Part shown: piece by piece, positions 1-8,644 of the stretch | Numbering within the stretch: the stretch's first letter is position 1 | Layout: every line of letters begins with the position of its first letter | Assembly: GCF_001424875.1 (NCBI RefSeq) | Contig: NZ_LMCT01000038.1 | Location: forward strand, 23,932-76,503 | DNA: 52,572 nucleotides | From: Kitasatospora sp. Root107 | GTDB taxonomy: Bacteria; Actinomycetota; Actinomycetes; Streptomycetales; Streptomycetaceae | Reading direction: 5' to 3' | Position numbers and translations under genes: made by a program | The notes under the pieces: model-generated | Told to the model about the DNA's origin: nothing | The model's input: only the letters and a program-made list of their open reading frames with translations | The model's database searches: none

Positions 1-90
1 ACGTCCCGTCCAGTGGTCGGTGGTGACGAAGTGTCATGTCCTGTGACGTCCCGTCCAGTGGTCGGTGGTGACGAAGTGTCATGTCCTGTG
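1..90. repeat. Two perfect tandem copies of a 45-bp unit
   Basis: Bases 1-45 and 46-90 are identical. Each unit contains the core TCGGTGGTGACGAAG. A close relative of that core (TCGGTGGTAACGAAG) lies just upstream of the ISL3-type transposase remnant near 47.79 kb, so this may be remnant transposon-end sequence, but that is weak. More copies could lie to the left of the window. The rest of the stretch to base 306 holds no gene that I can support. Confidence 0.9.
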
Positions 91-306
91 GGTTGTCATC
101 TGCGCCGAGGATCGGCGGTGCAGCCGGACAGGCGCTCGTCGGCGGCCGGGCGGGCGCCGGGCAGCTCGTAGTCCCGGGGACGGCCGACCGGCGCTCCCCA
201 ACTTCTCTGCGTACCCGCAATTGCCCGGCCCCTCATTGTCGCGGGCACGGCCGCGCGCCACGGTTGGCAGTACCAGGCACTGAAGAGCACGGGCAGGAGC
301 CCCGAA

Positions 307-729
307 ATGATCAGCACCGAGAATGCCCGCCCCGCAGCCGAGCAAGCCCCCGCGCTGCGCACCACGTCCGCCGTTCCGGAGTCCGTGGCCACCCTACGGC
401 GTTTCGCAAGGCACACCGCCACGCGCTGGCTGCTGCCGGCAGACGTCCAGGAGGCGCTCTGCCTGGTGGTCACCGAGCTGGTCACCAACGTGGTTCTGCA
501 CAGTGGGAGCCCGCAGGTCACGCTGCTGCTCGCCCGAGACCGCGACGGTGTCACCGCCGAGATCCGGGACGCGGGCCGGTGGAAGAAGCGCACCACCCGC
601 CGCGTCGTCGAGGAGGACGCCGACGCGCTGTGCGGCCGGGGGCTGCAACTGGTCGGCGCTTACACGACCGCGTGGACGCGGCTCACCACCGCCGCAGGCA
701 CCCAGGTCATCGCCCGGTTCGCCATGTGA
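307..729 (+). CDS. ATP-binding anti-sigma-factor-type kinase (RsbW/SpoIIAB-like HATPase)
   Basis: A 140-residue single-domain GHKL ATPase, the usual size for streptomycete RsbW-like proteins. The N-box reads ELVTNVVLHSG, followed by a DAGRW segment in the G1 position and GRGLQLV in the G2 lid. Family members bind ATP and either hold a sigma factor or phosphorylate an anti-anti-sigma protein in the cytoplasm. A CAGGAG ribosome-binding site lies about 8 bases before the ATG. No sigma factor or STAS-domain partner is encoded nearby, so its target is unknown. A paralogue with the same opening (MIS-x-E) lies at 17340-17789, inside the sugar operon. It precedes the LAL regulator in the same direction. 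Confidence 0.85.
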   Translation: MISTENARPAAEQAPALRTTSAVPESVATLRRFARHTATRWLLPADVQEALCLVVTELVTNVVLHSGSPQVTLLLARDRDGVTAEIRDAGRWKKRTTRRVVEEDADALCGRGLQLVGAYTTAWTRLTTAAGTQVIARFAM

Positions 730-888
730 CCTGTCACCGCCAGCGCGCACCGCAGGCCCGTGACCCGGCTCGCCCGGACAGGCACGGCCCGGAAACCAAG
801 CGCCGACGAGCGGCCCCACCGCCGATGGTCGCGTTTGCCCGCACCCAACGCGCGTTCTAGCGTGGTGGAGGGTGAAGAGGGTGATCGT

Positions 889-3771
889 GTGGTGGCGGTT
901 GTCGACTCCGGTGCGGTGACGTTCGGCGGGGGCTTCGCGTTTGTCGGCCGTGAGCGTGAGCTCCACCTGCTGCTGGCCGCGATCCGGCGTCCGCCGGCTG
1001 TGATCCTCATCGAGGGTGAGGCCGGTATCGGCAAGTCCCGCCTGGTCAGTGAGGCCCTCTCGGCCCTGGCCGGCGACGAACGGCGGGTGCTGACGGGTTT
1101 CTGCCATCCATTGCGCGAACCCTTTCCGTTCGGCCCGGTGGTGGACGCGCTGCGCACGGCGGGCCGGTGGCTGCCGGCCACGGGCATCCCCCCGACCGCG
1201 GGCGCACTCGCCCCGCTCCTGCCCGACCTGGCGCACCGCCTCCCGCCCTCACCCCCCAGGCCCGAGGACGACGCCGCCCAGCGCTACCAGATCGTCCAGG
1301 CGGTGCGATCCGTCCTCACGGTCATCGGACCCGCCGTCCTCGTGGTGGAGGACCTCCACTGGGCCGACGAGGCCACCCGCGGCCTGCTCCTGCTGCTCGC
1401 CCGCGACCTGCCCGAACACCTCAGCCTCGTCCTCACCTACCGCCCCGAGGACCTGCCCTCCCAGACCCCCGTCCTCGGCGCCGCCTACCGCCGCCCGCCC
1501 GGCACCAACGGCACCACGATCCGCCTCACCCCGATGACCGAGCACGAGGTGACCGACCTCGCCCGCGCCGCACTCGGCGGCCACGCCACACCCGCCCTCA
1601 CCGCAGTCCTGCACCGCCGCAGCGAAGGCCTGCCTCTCACCGCCGAAGAGGACCTCATCACCCTCCTCGAGCACTCGAGACTGCACGGCTACCGCGACGC
1701 CACCGCCCAACTCGGCCGCGCCGAGGTCCCGCACGGACTACGCGAAGCCGTCACCGAACGCCTCAGAGCCCTGACCGAGGCCGGCGCGGCGATCACCGAC
1801 AGCGCCGCCGTCCTCGCCGTCCCCGCCACCGAAGAACTTCTCACCAAGGTTGCCGCCCTGGAACCCGCGCTCGGCGCCGAGGGCCTCACCGACGCCCTGC
1901 GCGCCTCGATCCTGCGCGAGAGCGACGAAGGCCACTACGTCTTCCGCCACGTCCTCGCCCAGCAGGTCGCCTACCAGCACATCCCCGGACCGCAACGCAC
2001 CCGCCTCCACCACCGGGCCATCGAACAACTGCGGACCCGTCAACCCGCCCCCCTCGTGCAGATCGCCCACCACACCCTCGCCGCCGGCGACCGCGAAACC
2101 TGGTACCGCCGCGCCGAGGAAGCCGCTGACCAGGCCACCACCCTGGGCGACACCGGCACCGCCGCTGCCCTGCTCCACCAGATCCTCGAACAACCCCGAA
2201 CCGACACCGACCTGCGCTCACGAGCAGCCCTCACCCTGGCCCGGATCGTCGTCAACGGCGTGGACTACACGGCCAGCGCCGCCGCGCTGCGCCGAATCCT
2301 CGCCGACCCCCAACTCCCGGAAGCCAGCCGCGGCGAGGTCCGCCTGGGCCTGGGCCTGCTCATGGTCAACCACGCCGGCGACCGCTCGGGCGTCCGCGAA
2401 CTCGAAACAGCCGTCCAGGAACTGACCACTCGGCCCGAACGCGCGGCCAGGGCAATGACCGCCTTGGCGCAGGACGAGCGGATCGGCGGCTTCGAACAGG
2501 CACTGGCCTGGCTGGACCGCGCCGAGCAAGCTGTCCGGGAAAGCCCGGACGAAGCCATCCGGGCAACCGTGCAGGCCACCCGCCTCACCCTCCTAGCCGA
2601 CGCCGGAGACCCCAGCGTCTGGGACCAGCTGGACCAGCTGCCGCGCCGGTCGGACGTCGCGGAAGTACTGCGCCAGACCGTCCGTGCGCTGTTCAACTGC
2701 GGCGATGGCGCCATCGGTCTCGGCCACGACCGCCGAGCCAGAGCCCTGATCACCGAGAGCCGGGAGCTGGCCCCCCGCGTGGGCACCCCGGTCCTCGACT
2801 GCTACAGCCGGGTCGACCTGCTGCGGCTGGACTTCCTGGCCGGCCGCTGGGAGGGGATCGAGGAACGGTTCGCCGCGCTCACCGCCGAGTACCCGGACAT
2901 CTCTCTGGCCGATGCCGAGCAGACCATGCTCCATGCGGAGCTGGCCCACGTCAGGGGCAGGTATGCCCAGGCCCTCGAACTGTTCAAGGAAGCTGCCGAC
3001 CAAGGCAGAAGGGACATGCAGGTCAACCGGGAACTCCGGGCCGCCGCCGGGATGGCCGGCACCCGGCTCGCCCAGCAGGCGCCGGAAGACGCCTGGGCAG
3101 TCGCCGCCCCCGCTGTAGCCGTGCTGCAGCAGGCCGAAACCTGGGCCCTGTACTCCAGTCTGGTGCCGGTCGCGGTCGAGGCCGCCCTGGCCAGCGGCCA
3201 CCGCCACGACGCCCAGCAGCTCACCACCGACGCCGAACACGGCCTGCACGGCGCGGACTCGCCCGCGGGCGCGGCCAACCTTCATTCAGCCCGCGCGATC
3301 CTGCTCCGCGCCGACGAGCCGGACCGCGCCGCCGAACACTTCGCCCACTCCCGTCGCCGCTGGCAGGAGATCGGGCGCCCCTACGAAGCCGCCCGCGCCG
3401 CCGAACACCTCGCCGAAACCCTCGTGCACTCCCACCGCGCCGACGCCGCAGCGCACCTTAGCGAAGCCATCGACACCTACACCCGCCTCGGCGCCACCGC
3501 CGACCTCGCACGCTGCCAACACACCCAGCACGAACTCGGGCTCGCCCAGCCGGCCGGCCGCGGCCGCCGCGGCTACGGCGGCCAGCTCTCACCCCGCGAA
3601 CATCAGGTCGCCGAACTCCTCGTCCAACGAGCCACCAACCAGGACATCGCCGAAACCCTCTTCCTCTCCCCCCGCACAGTCGAACACCACGTCGCCCAGG
3701 TCCTCAAGAAACTGCACACCACCAGGAAAGCCGTCCACGAGGTCTACCCGGACGAACCGTCCGGGACCTGA
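889..3771 (+). CDS. Large ATP-binding LuxR-family (LAL) transcriptional regulator
   Basis: About 960 residues. Near the N-terminus (residues 43-50) is a Walker A, EGEAGIGKS, in an AAA/STAND-type ATPase region; VLVVEDLHWAD is the Walker B. The middle is helical repeat of TPR type. The last 70 residues are a GerE/LuxR helix-turn-helix (LSPREHQVAELL, then LSPRTVEHHVAQVLKKL). LAL regulators typically activate secondary metabolism or carbohydrate genes in response to a ligand. The frame is open from GTG 760, but I chose GTG 889 (or 892), because a purine-rich GGAGGGTGAAGAGG at 867-880 sits at the right distance. Its target is not evident; the neighbouring secreted glycosidases are candidates. A 19-bp hairpin follows the stop codon. 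Confidence 0.9.
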   Translation: MVAVVDSGAVTFGGGFAFVGRERELHLLLAAIRRPPAVILIEGEAGIGKSRLVSEALSALAGDERRVLTGFCHPLREPFPFGPVVDALRTAGRWLPATGIPPTAGALAPLLPDLAHRLPPSPPRPEDDAAQRYQIVQAVRSVLTVIGPAVLVVEDLHWADEATRGLLLLLARDLPEHLSLVLTYRPEDLPSQTPVLGAAYRRPPGTNGTTIRLTPMTEHEVTDLARAALGGHATPALTAVLHRRSEGLPLTAEEDLITLLEHSRLHGYRDATAQLGRAEVPHGLREAVTERLRALTEAGAAITDSAAVLAVPATEELLTKVAALEPALGAEGLTDALRASILRESDEGHYVFRHVLAQQVAYQHIPGPQRTRLHHRAIEQLRTRQPAPLVQIAHHTLAAGDRETWYRRAEEAADQATTLGDTGTAAALLHQILEQPRTDTDLRSRAALTLARIVVNGVDYTASAAALRRILADPQLPEASRGEVRLGLGLLMVNHAGDRSGVRELETAVQELTTRPERAARAMTALAQDERIGGFEQALAWLDRAEQAVRESPDEAIRATVQATRLTLLADAGDPSVWDQLDQLPRRSDVAEVLRQTVRALFNCGDGAIGLGHDRRARALITESRELAPRVGTPVLDCYSRVDLLRLDFLAGRWEGIEERFAALTAEYPDISLADAEQTMLHAELAHVRGRYAQALELFKEAADQGRRDMQVNRELRAAAGMAGTRLAQQAPEDAWAVAAPAVAVLQQAETWALYSSLVPVAVEAALASGHRHDAQQLTTDAEHGLHGADSPAGAANLHSARAILLRADEPDRAAEHFAHSRRRWQEIGRPYEAARAAEHLAETLVHSHRADAAAHLSEAIDTYTRLGATADLARCQHTQHELGLAQPAGRGRRGYGGQLSPREHQVAELLVQRATNQDIAETLFLSPRTVEHHVAQVLKKLHTTRKAVHEVYPDEPSGT

Positions 3772-3775
3772 CGGA

Positions 3776-3817
3776 CGATGATCGCCGGATCGGCGTTTGC
3801 CGATCCGGCGATCATCG
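3776..3817. terminator. Strong hairpin terminator between convergent genes
   Basis: A perfect 19-bp inverted repeat (arms 3776-3794 and 3799-3817) with a GTTT loop begins five bases after the LAL stop codon. The minus-strand GH27 gene ends at 3932, so this hairpin can serve both convergent transcripts. No U-tract follows, as is usual in streptomycetes. Confidence 0.85.
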
Positions 3818-3931
3818 CGGACCTCGGAATCGGATCCACGGACGACGAGACACCGGCCCCGTCCGGAAGTCACGGCTTTCCCAGTGCCAGTGGGCTAGGA
3901 GGGGATGGAGACAAGCGGCCTGCTCGGCCGG

Positions 3932-6046
3932 TCAGGACGCCTTGACGGCGAAGATGCGAACGTTCGGCGCGGTCGGCAGCGTGATCGACGCCAGGGACTT
4001 GCCGGACGTGATCGGCACCGACCTCGTGTAGAGGCAGTACCCCGTGCCCGCGTCCGCCGGGCCACTGGTGTCATTGCGCCCGAAGACCTTGAACGCGACC
4101 GTCGCCGGGTAGGTCGTCGCGCTCGCGCAGCTCCAGCTGGGGAAGCCCCACGTCGACGTGCTGGACGTGCCGTCGCTGTAGTTGAGGCGGATCGTCCCGC
4201 CGGCTTCGCCGATGCCGGAGGCGCCGAGGAAGTTCACCTTCGACCCGGTGTACTGGTAGTCGATCGTCTGGCCGACCGGCTTGACGGAGTCGAAGTTCCC
4301 GGACGTGGTGTTGGGCCAGGTGTAGTCGACGCCGCCGATGCTGACGGTCTGCCCGGCCTTGACGCTCAGCGCCGTTCCGTTCGGCAGCTGGGCGTTGCCG
4401 GCCAGCCGGTCGGACGACAGGGTGCGGCCGCTCGCGTCCCAGGTGCCTGCGGTCGGGGCGTCGCCGTCGGTGATCGCGGTGGCGTTGCGGGCGTTGGATC
4501 CGTCGGTCCCGAAGTTCCAGCCGGTGTACGTCGCGGTGGCGCCGACCTTGAGGCGGTACATGGCCACTGTGCCCGCCGGCACGGTGACGCTGAAGTTGCC
4601 GTTCGCGTCGATGGACGTGACGTCGGGTCCCAGGATCGTGGTGAGCGAGAACGCCTTCGCGGACGTCCCGATCACCGATCCCCTGGTCGCGGCCGTGACC
4701 GGCGCGGTGGCCGAACGGTTCATGATCGCGACCGCGTAGTCACCGTTGCTCAACGGCTTGGCGAAGACGTCGTACCCGGTGCCCTGGGCGACCCGCCTGG
4801 CCGCAACGGCCAAGGCGTCCTGTCCCACCGCGATCAGGTCGGCCTTCTTCATCAGGGCCGCCTGCGTGGACGAGATGGCACCGCTGTTGTTGGAGTTGCG
4901 GATCATCGCGACCATGTGGCTGTTCTGCATCGCCCACATCGCGTAGCCACCGAGCTTGTTGTCGGCCGTCAGGGACGAGTCGTCGAAGTACAGCCGGTCG
5001 AGGTCGAGGGTGTGGCCCTGCTTGCTGTAGGGGCGCAGTTGCTCGGCCATGTCGACGAGTCCGACGGTGCCCGCCCAGCTCGTCCCGCCGACGTCGCCGC
5101 CCACGCGGTAGGCGTGTCCGGCCGGCGCGAGGCTGTTCATCAGGCGCTGGTAGAGCGGCGTGTTGTAGGTGTCGTTCTTCCAGTTCGCGTACGCGGGCGC
5201 GGAGATGTTGAGCATCATCGACCGGCGCTTGGCGGGGTCGGCGTCGGCCTTGACCGCGTTGATCGCGGCAGCTGCCCGGCGCGCCGACTCGATGGCCGCG
5301 TTGATCTCAAGGTCGGTGTCGAGGACGGTGAAGCAGCACTTGTTGGTCGTGTTCGGCTCACCGCAGTAGTCGAGCTTGATGTAGTCGGCGCCGACGCTCG
5401 CGAAGTACTTGAAGTCCTTGTCGAAGTTGTCGTAGCTGCCGGGTGCGGCGGCCGAGCGCCCACCCGAGTCGCACATGTACTTGCCGCCGCTGGTGTAGAC
5501 CCCGAAGAACAGCCCCTTGCCGTGCAGGTAGTCGCCGACATCCTTCAGGCCGTTGGGGTACTTCGTCGGCGACGGGATGAGGTTGCCGGTGGTGGTGTCG
5601 CGTCCGTTCGTGCAGTTCGGCACGACCGTGGCGCTGGTGTCCCAGTCAGTGCAGTCGGACCGTACGGCCCAGGTGTCATCGAACGAGACGGTGTTCCAGC
5701 CAAGATCGGCCAGACCGGTGGAGACGGCGTCGTCAGCGGTCTTCTTCATGCTGGCCGCAGTCGTCTTGGACCAGGATTCCGAGCGGAGGATCATCTTCGG
5801 CGTCTTGGCATACGAGTGATCGACGTTGACCGTGTCGCTCGGGACGATCCGCGACAGCGCGACCGAGGGTTGCGCCGTGGTCGTCACGACGACAGAGAGG
5901 GTTGTCGTCACGACGAGCAGGACAGCGGCCATCCGGCCGGCCCGGCGAGGCCCGGTGGTTCTCCGCTGTCGAGTGGGGGTGCCGGCGTGCGCGGCTGGGG
6001 TCGTGATCAACGCTGAGAGCGCGGCGGTGCGCTGGGGGAAAGGCAC
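3932..6046 (-). CDS. Secreted GH27 glycosidase 1 (alpha-galactosidase / alpha-N-acetylgalactosaminidase type)
   Basis: A 704-residue exported enzyme. The GH27 TIM barrel covers roughly residues 65-450. The nucleophile motif YIKLDYC places the catalytic Asp at residue 226. The likely acid/base Asp is residue 318 in YRVGGDVGG. A beta-rich C-terminal module of about 220 residues follows (GGTIRLNYSDGTSS region), also present in the second GH27 protein. The start is GTG at 6046, with AAGGAG spaced seven bases before it; this gives a long N-region and a hydrophobic segment at residues 39-58 (MAAVLLVVTTTLSVVV). GH27 includes alpha-galactosidases, alpha-N-acetylgalactosaminidases and beta-L-arabinopyranosidases. 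The galactosamine-type operon in the island makes an N-acetylgalactosaminidase attractive, but specificity cannot be read from the sequence. Confidence 0.88.
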   Translation of the reverse strand: MPFPQRTAALSALITTPAAHAGTPTRQRRTTGPRRAGRMAAVLLVVTTTLSVVVTTTAQPSVALSRIVPSDTVNVDHSYAKTPKMILRSESWSKTTAASMKKTADDAVSTGLADLGWNTVSFDDTWAVRSDCTDWDTSATVVPNCTNGRDTTTGNLIPSPTKYPNGLKDVGDYLHGKGLFFGVYTSGGKYMCDSGGRSAAAPGSYDNFDKDFKYFASVGADYIKLDYCGEPNTTNKCCFTVLDTDLEINAAIESARRAAAAINAVKADADPAKRRSMMLNISAPAYANWKNDTYNTPLYQRLMNSLAPAGHAYRVGGDVGGTSWAGTVGLVDMAEQLRPYSKQGHTLDLDRLYFDDSSLTADNKLGGYAMWAMQNSHMVAMIRNSNNSGAISSTQAALMKKADLIAVGQDALAVAARRVAQGTGYDVFAKPLSNGDYAVAIMNRSATAPVTAATRGSVIGTSAKAFSLTTILGPDVTSIDANGNFSVTVPAGTVAMYRLKVGATATYTGWNFGTDGSNARNATAITDGDAPTAGTWDASGRTLSSDRLAGNAQLPNGTALSVKAGQTVSIGGVDYTWPNTTSGNFDSVKPVGQTIDYQYTGSKVNFLGASGIGEAGGTIRLNYSDGTSSTSTWGFPSWSCASATTYPATVAFKVFGRNDTSGPADAGTGYCLYTRSVPITSGKSLASITLPTAPNVRIFAVKAS

Positions 6047-6189
6047 AGGGAGCTCCTTGATGGGCGGTACACAATTCGAGCGGGCGTGGCGAATCCTTCG
6101 CAGTGCCGGTTTCGAGGAAGAGGTCCCGCCGCTGGGTGACAGCTGAGCCGGGCGGCGCAGCCGTCCGGCGGCCGGGTTCTTAGCGCGCC

Positions 6190-6218
6190 ATCTTGCGACC
6201 ACATCAGATCAGAGTCAA
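6190..6218 (-). promoter_or_regulatory. Promoter of GH27-1 with GATC operator
   Basis: Read on the minus strand: TTGACT (6218-6213), a 17-base spacer, then CAAGAT (6195-6190). The spacer begins CTGATCTGATG. The 13-mer CTTGACTCTGATC is repeated exactly in the solute-binding-protein promoter near 32.28 kb, also on the minus strand and with the same 17-base spacing. The GH27 start codon lies about 140 bases downstream. Confidence 0.65.
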
Positions 6219-6246
6219 GGCCCTGTACATCGAATGACCACGATGG

Positions 6247-6258
6247 GATCAATTGATC
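6247..6258. promoter_or_regulatory. Palindromic operator candidate GATCAATTGATC
   Basis: A perfect 12-bp palindrome in the 614-bp divergent region between GH27-1 and GH79. It has the form GATC-N4-GATC, also seen at 17056-17067 and 32297-32308 upstream of other sugar genes. It is probably a binding site for one of the island's DeoR/LacI-type regulators. Apart from the two promoters and this site, I see nothing else in 6047-6660. Confidence 0.5.
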
Positions 6259-6380
6259 GGATGGTGCCCTTCTGAATCGCGGCACCACCGCGCTTATGAC
6301 CGACGAGGCCATCGGGCGTGCGACGGGAAATCGGCGCGAACGACGATGCCGGTCGAGCGAATGATTTGGTAAGGATCTCC

Positions 6381-6410
6381 TTGACCCCGATCTTGCGCGC
6401 TGAGGATACT
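6381..6410 (+). promoter_or_regulatory. Promoter of the GH79 gene
   Basis: TTGACC (6381-6386), an 18-base spacer starting CCGATC, then GATACT (6405-6410). About 120 bp here, from about 6355 to 6475, are clearly related to 14901-15028 upstream of the second GH27 gene, including the -35, the -10 and a downstream CACATCACA segment. A TSS near 6417 would give a leader of about 245 bases. Confidence 0.65.
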
Positions 6411-6660
6411 GCGGGGCACATCACAGCAGTCATCGCGTCGGCCCGACCCTCCGGCCTCGTCAGGCCCCGTCCCGGCCCCCGCCGCGCGTTCCCTCTTCGC
6501 AAGACCGGCCCGAAGAATCCCGGCCGCCCGCCAGCACATCGCCCCCCGACACGGGGGCTGCGGTCGCCGCGTCCAGCGTCCCCACGGACGGGGACAAGGC
6601 ACCGGCCGGAGCATGCTTGCGACCCCTCCCCCTCAGGTCCCACTCCCCATGGAGGCAGTG

Positions 6661-8109
6661 ATGCACCACCACGCCCTTCGTCCGTGCTCACGCGTCGCGT
6701 CGGCCGCAGCTCTGGTGCTCGCCCTCAGCGGGACGCTCGTCACCGGCCCCGCAGCCGGCGCGACGCCGGTACCGGTGGCGATCACGGTGGACCCCCTGCG
6801 GGCGGGCTACGTCGACGAGAGCTTCACCGGATTCAGTTACGAGAAGGACCGGATGGCGGCCGGCACCTTCGACGCGTCCAACACCGCGCTGGTCAACATG
6901 TTCAAGCTGCTGGGTCACGGCTACCTTCGTATCGGTGGGAACCTGGTCAACCACGCCACGTGGAAGTCGAGCGGTACGGGCGGAGTGATCGGGGAGATCG
7001 CGCCGGCCGATGTCGACAAGCTGGCCGGCTTCCTCCAGGCCACCGGCTGGAAGGTCATCTACGGCATCAACGGGACGAGCCGCTTCCTCAGTGACAGCGA
7101 CATCAGCCGGGGGGTCGTCCCCAACACTGCGGACAACGCCGCCAGTGAGGCCGAATACGCGGCACAGAAGCTGGGCACCAATCTCGTCGCCTTCGAGATC
7201 GGCAACGAGCCCAACCAGTACTCCAGCGCGAACACGCTGACCGACTACGAGGCCGTCTACGAGTCGTTCACCTCGAAGATCCTCCAGAAGGTCCCGGGAG
7301 CGAAGTTCGACGGACCGGGATGTCTCTACTCCGAGAGCTGGGCCTCTCCGTTCGCCACGAAGGAGCAGGCCACCCCGCTGGCCTTCCTTGCCGCGCACTA
7401 CTACATCGGCGGCCCCAGCTCGACGACCACGACGGCCAGCATGATGATGAGCAACCCGTCGGGTCCCCTCAGCACCAACACCAAGCTGGACGCCGCCGCA
7501 CAGTCCATCGGCCTCGGCTGGCGCATGACCGAGGCCAACTCCTACTACACGGGAGGAAAGGCCGACGTCAGCAACACGAAGGCCGCGTCACTCTGGTCGC
7601 TGGACTTCATGGAGGGCGTGGCCGAGCACGGCGGGTCGGGGGTGAACTTCCACGGCGGCGTCTCGTCCCAGTTCACGCTCTACTACACGCCGATCTCGTT
7701 CAACGCCGACGGTGTCACCCCCGCCGGCGTGCAGAGCGTCTACTACGGCCAACTGCTGTGGAAGCTGGCGGGAACCGGCCGTCTGCACAAGACGGCCATC
7801 ACCGCGGACCCCAGTGTCACCGCCTCGCCCGGCGTCACCGCGTGGGGGATCGGCAACAACGTCATCGTCAACAACAAGAGCAACTACCCGATCACGACAA
7901 CCATCACCCTGGCGGACACTGCCACCTCGGCCAAGTCCTACGAACTGGGGGGTGCCCAGCTGAGCACGAAGAGCGTCACCGTCGGCGGTGGCACTGTCGA
8001 CGCCAACGGCAGTTTCAACGGAACGCCGACCAACCTGACCGTGACCGGTACGACCAAGGTGACCGTGACCGTCCCGGCACACGACGCCACGGTGGTCATC
8101 ACACAGTGA
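6661..8109 (+). CDS. Secreted GH79-type beta-glucuronidase/heparanase-like glycosidase
   Basis: A 482-residue protein with an N-terminal signal peptide (ALVLALSGTLVTGPAAGA, cleavage near residue 34). The clan GH-A TIM barrel shows EIGNEPN with the acid/base Glu at residue 183, and WRMTEANSYY with the nucleophile Glu at residue 291. The C-terminal 130 residues are a beta-sandwich like the usual GH79 C-domain. GH79 enzymes remove glucuronic acid or 4-O-methylglucuronic acid from proteoglycans, arabinogalactan or related glycans. The start at 6661 is set by GGAGG five bases upstream; upstream in-frame ATGs lack such a site. It is expressed from a promoter that shares sequence with that of GH27-2, so the two are probably co-regulated. 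A terminator follows at 8292-8322. Confidence 0.82.
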   Translation: MHHHALRPCSRVASAAALVLALSGTLVTGPAAGATPVPVAITVDPLRAGYVDESFTGFSYEKDRMAAGTFDASNTALVNMFKLLGHGYLRIGGNLVNHATWKSSGTGGVIGEIAPADVDKLAGFLQATGWKVIYGINGTSRFLSDSDISRGVVPNTADNAASEAEYAAQKLGTNLVAFEIGNEPNQYSSANTLTDYEAVYESFTSKILQKVPGAKFDGPGCLYSESWASPFATKEQATPLAFLAAHYYIGGPSSTTTTASMMMSNPSGPLSTNTKLDAAAQSIGLGWRMTEANSYYTGGKADVSNTKAASLWSLDFMEGVAEHGGSGVNFHGGVSSQFTLYYTPISFNADGVTPAGVQSVYYGQLLWKLAGTGRLHKTAITADPSVTASPGVTAWGIGNNVIVNNKSNYPITTTITLADTATSAKSYELGGAQLSTKSVTVGGGTVDANGSFNGTPTNLTVTGTTKVTVTVPAHDATVVITQ

Positions 8110-8291
8110 CTCGGTGAACCTCGCCGGCGTCCCTGACCGCGCAATGCAACGCCGGGGCTCTCGAACAGCTCCCGTCATCCACGTCACCCTCGTGCAGGAC
8201 GGGAGTACGGGCACCGGGGAGGCCCCGTCCGGGCGGGCGGCAAGTGACGCATCCCCAACCGGGACACGTCCGGCTCTGCCCGCTGTCCCTC

Positions 8292-8322
8292 GGAAGTCCC
8301 GGCAGGTTCTGCCGGGACTTCC
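8292..8322 (+). terminator. Hairpin terminator after GH79
   Basis: A perfect 14-bp inverted repeat (8292-8305 and 8309-8322) with a GTT loop, about 180 bases after the GH79 stop. Confidence 0.8.
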
Positions 8323-8600
8323 GGCGCGTTGTCGGACGCCGGACGTTCCAGTGATGAGCGGCCCGCCCCGTGCTCGGCCGGCAGTTCGGTGAACACCTCG
8401 CGCAGCTGCAGCTCGCCGTGGGCGGCCGCTTGTCGAAGACCCGCTTGCCCACCGGGGGCGGGCGAGGTGCTCCCCGCCTGCCCCCAGGATGCCGATCCAA
8501 TAGGGCGCGGACGCAGCCGATGTCGATGCTCACGGCACGGACTGAAGCGCCCGCAGTGCTGCGGCCAGCGACGGCCGACGACGAGCTCACCAGGAGGCGG
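8323..8600. other. Gap without an identifiable gene
   Basis: Together with 8110-8291 this is a 535-bp interval between convergent genes, bounded by two hairpins. On the minus strand around 8340-8430, one frame reads like coding DNA (GELQLREVFTELPAEHG) with GC-rich third positions, but it has no credible start or family. It may be a gene remnant. I call no feature here. Confidence 0.4.
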
Positions 8601-8633
8601 GCCCGCCCGGAGCCCCAGCGGCTCCGGGCGGGC
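8601..8633 (-). terminator. Hairpin terminator of the M1 peptidase gene
   Basis: A perfect 14-bp inverted repeat (arms 8601-8614 and 8620-8633) with a 5-base loop. It begins 11 bases beyond the stop codon of the minus-strand peptidase gene. Confidence 0.85.
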
Positions 8634-8644
8634 ACAGCCCGGGC

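Noticed and set aside
760..888. GTG 760 as the start of the LAL regulator
   Set aside because: It would add 43 residues without homology, while a strong purine-rich ribosome site lies just before GTG 889.
3905..6016. A long plus-strand frame across the GH27-1 gene
   Set aside because: It is antisense to clear GH27 motifs; its translation is Arg/Gly/Val-rich with no domain.
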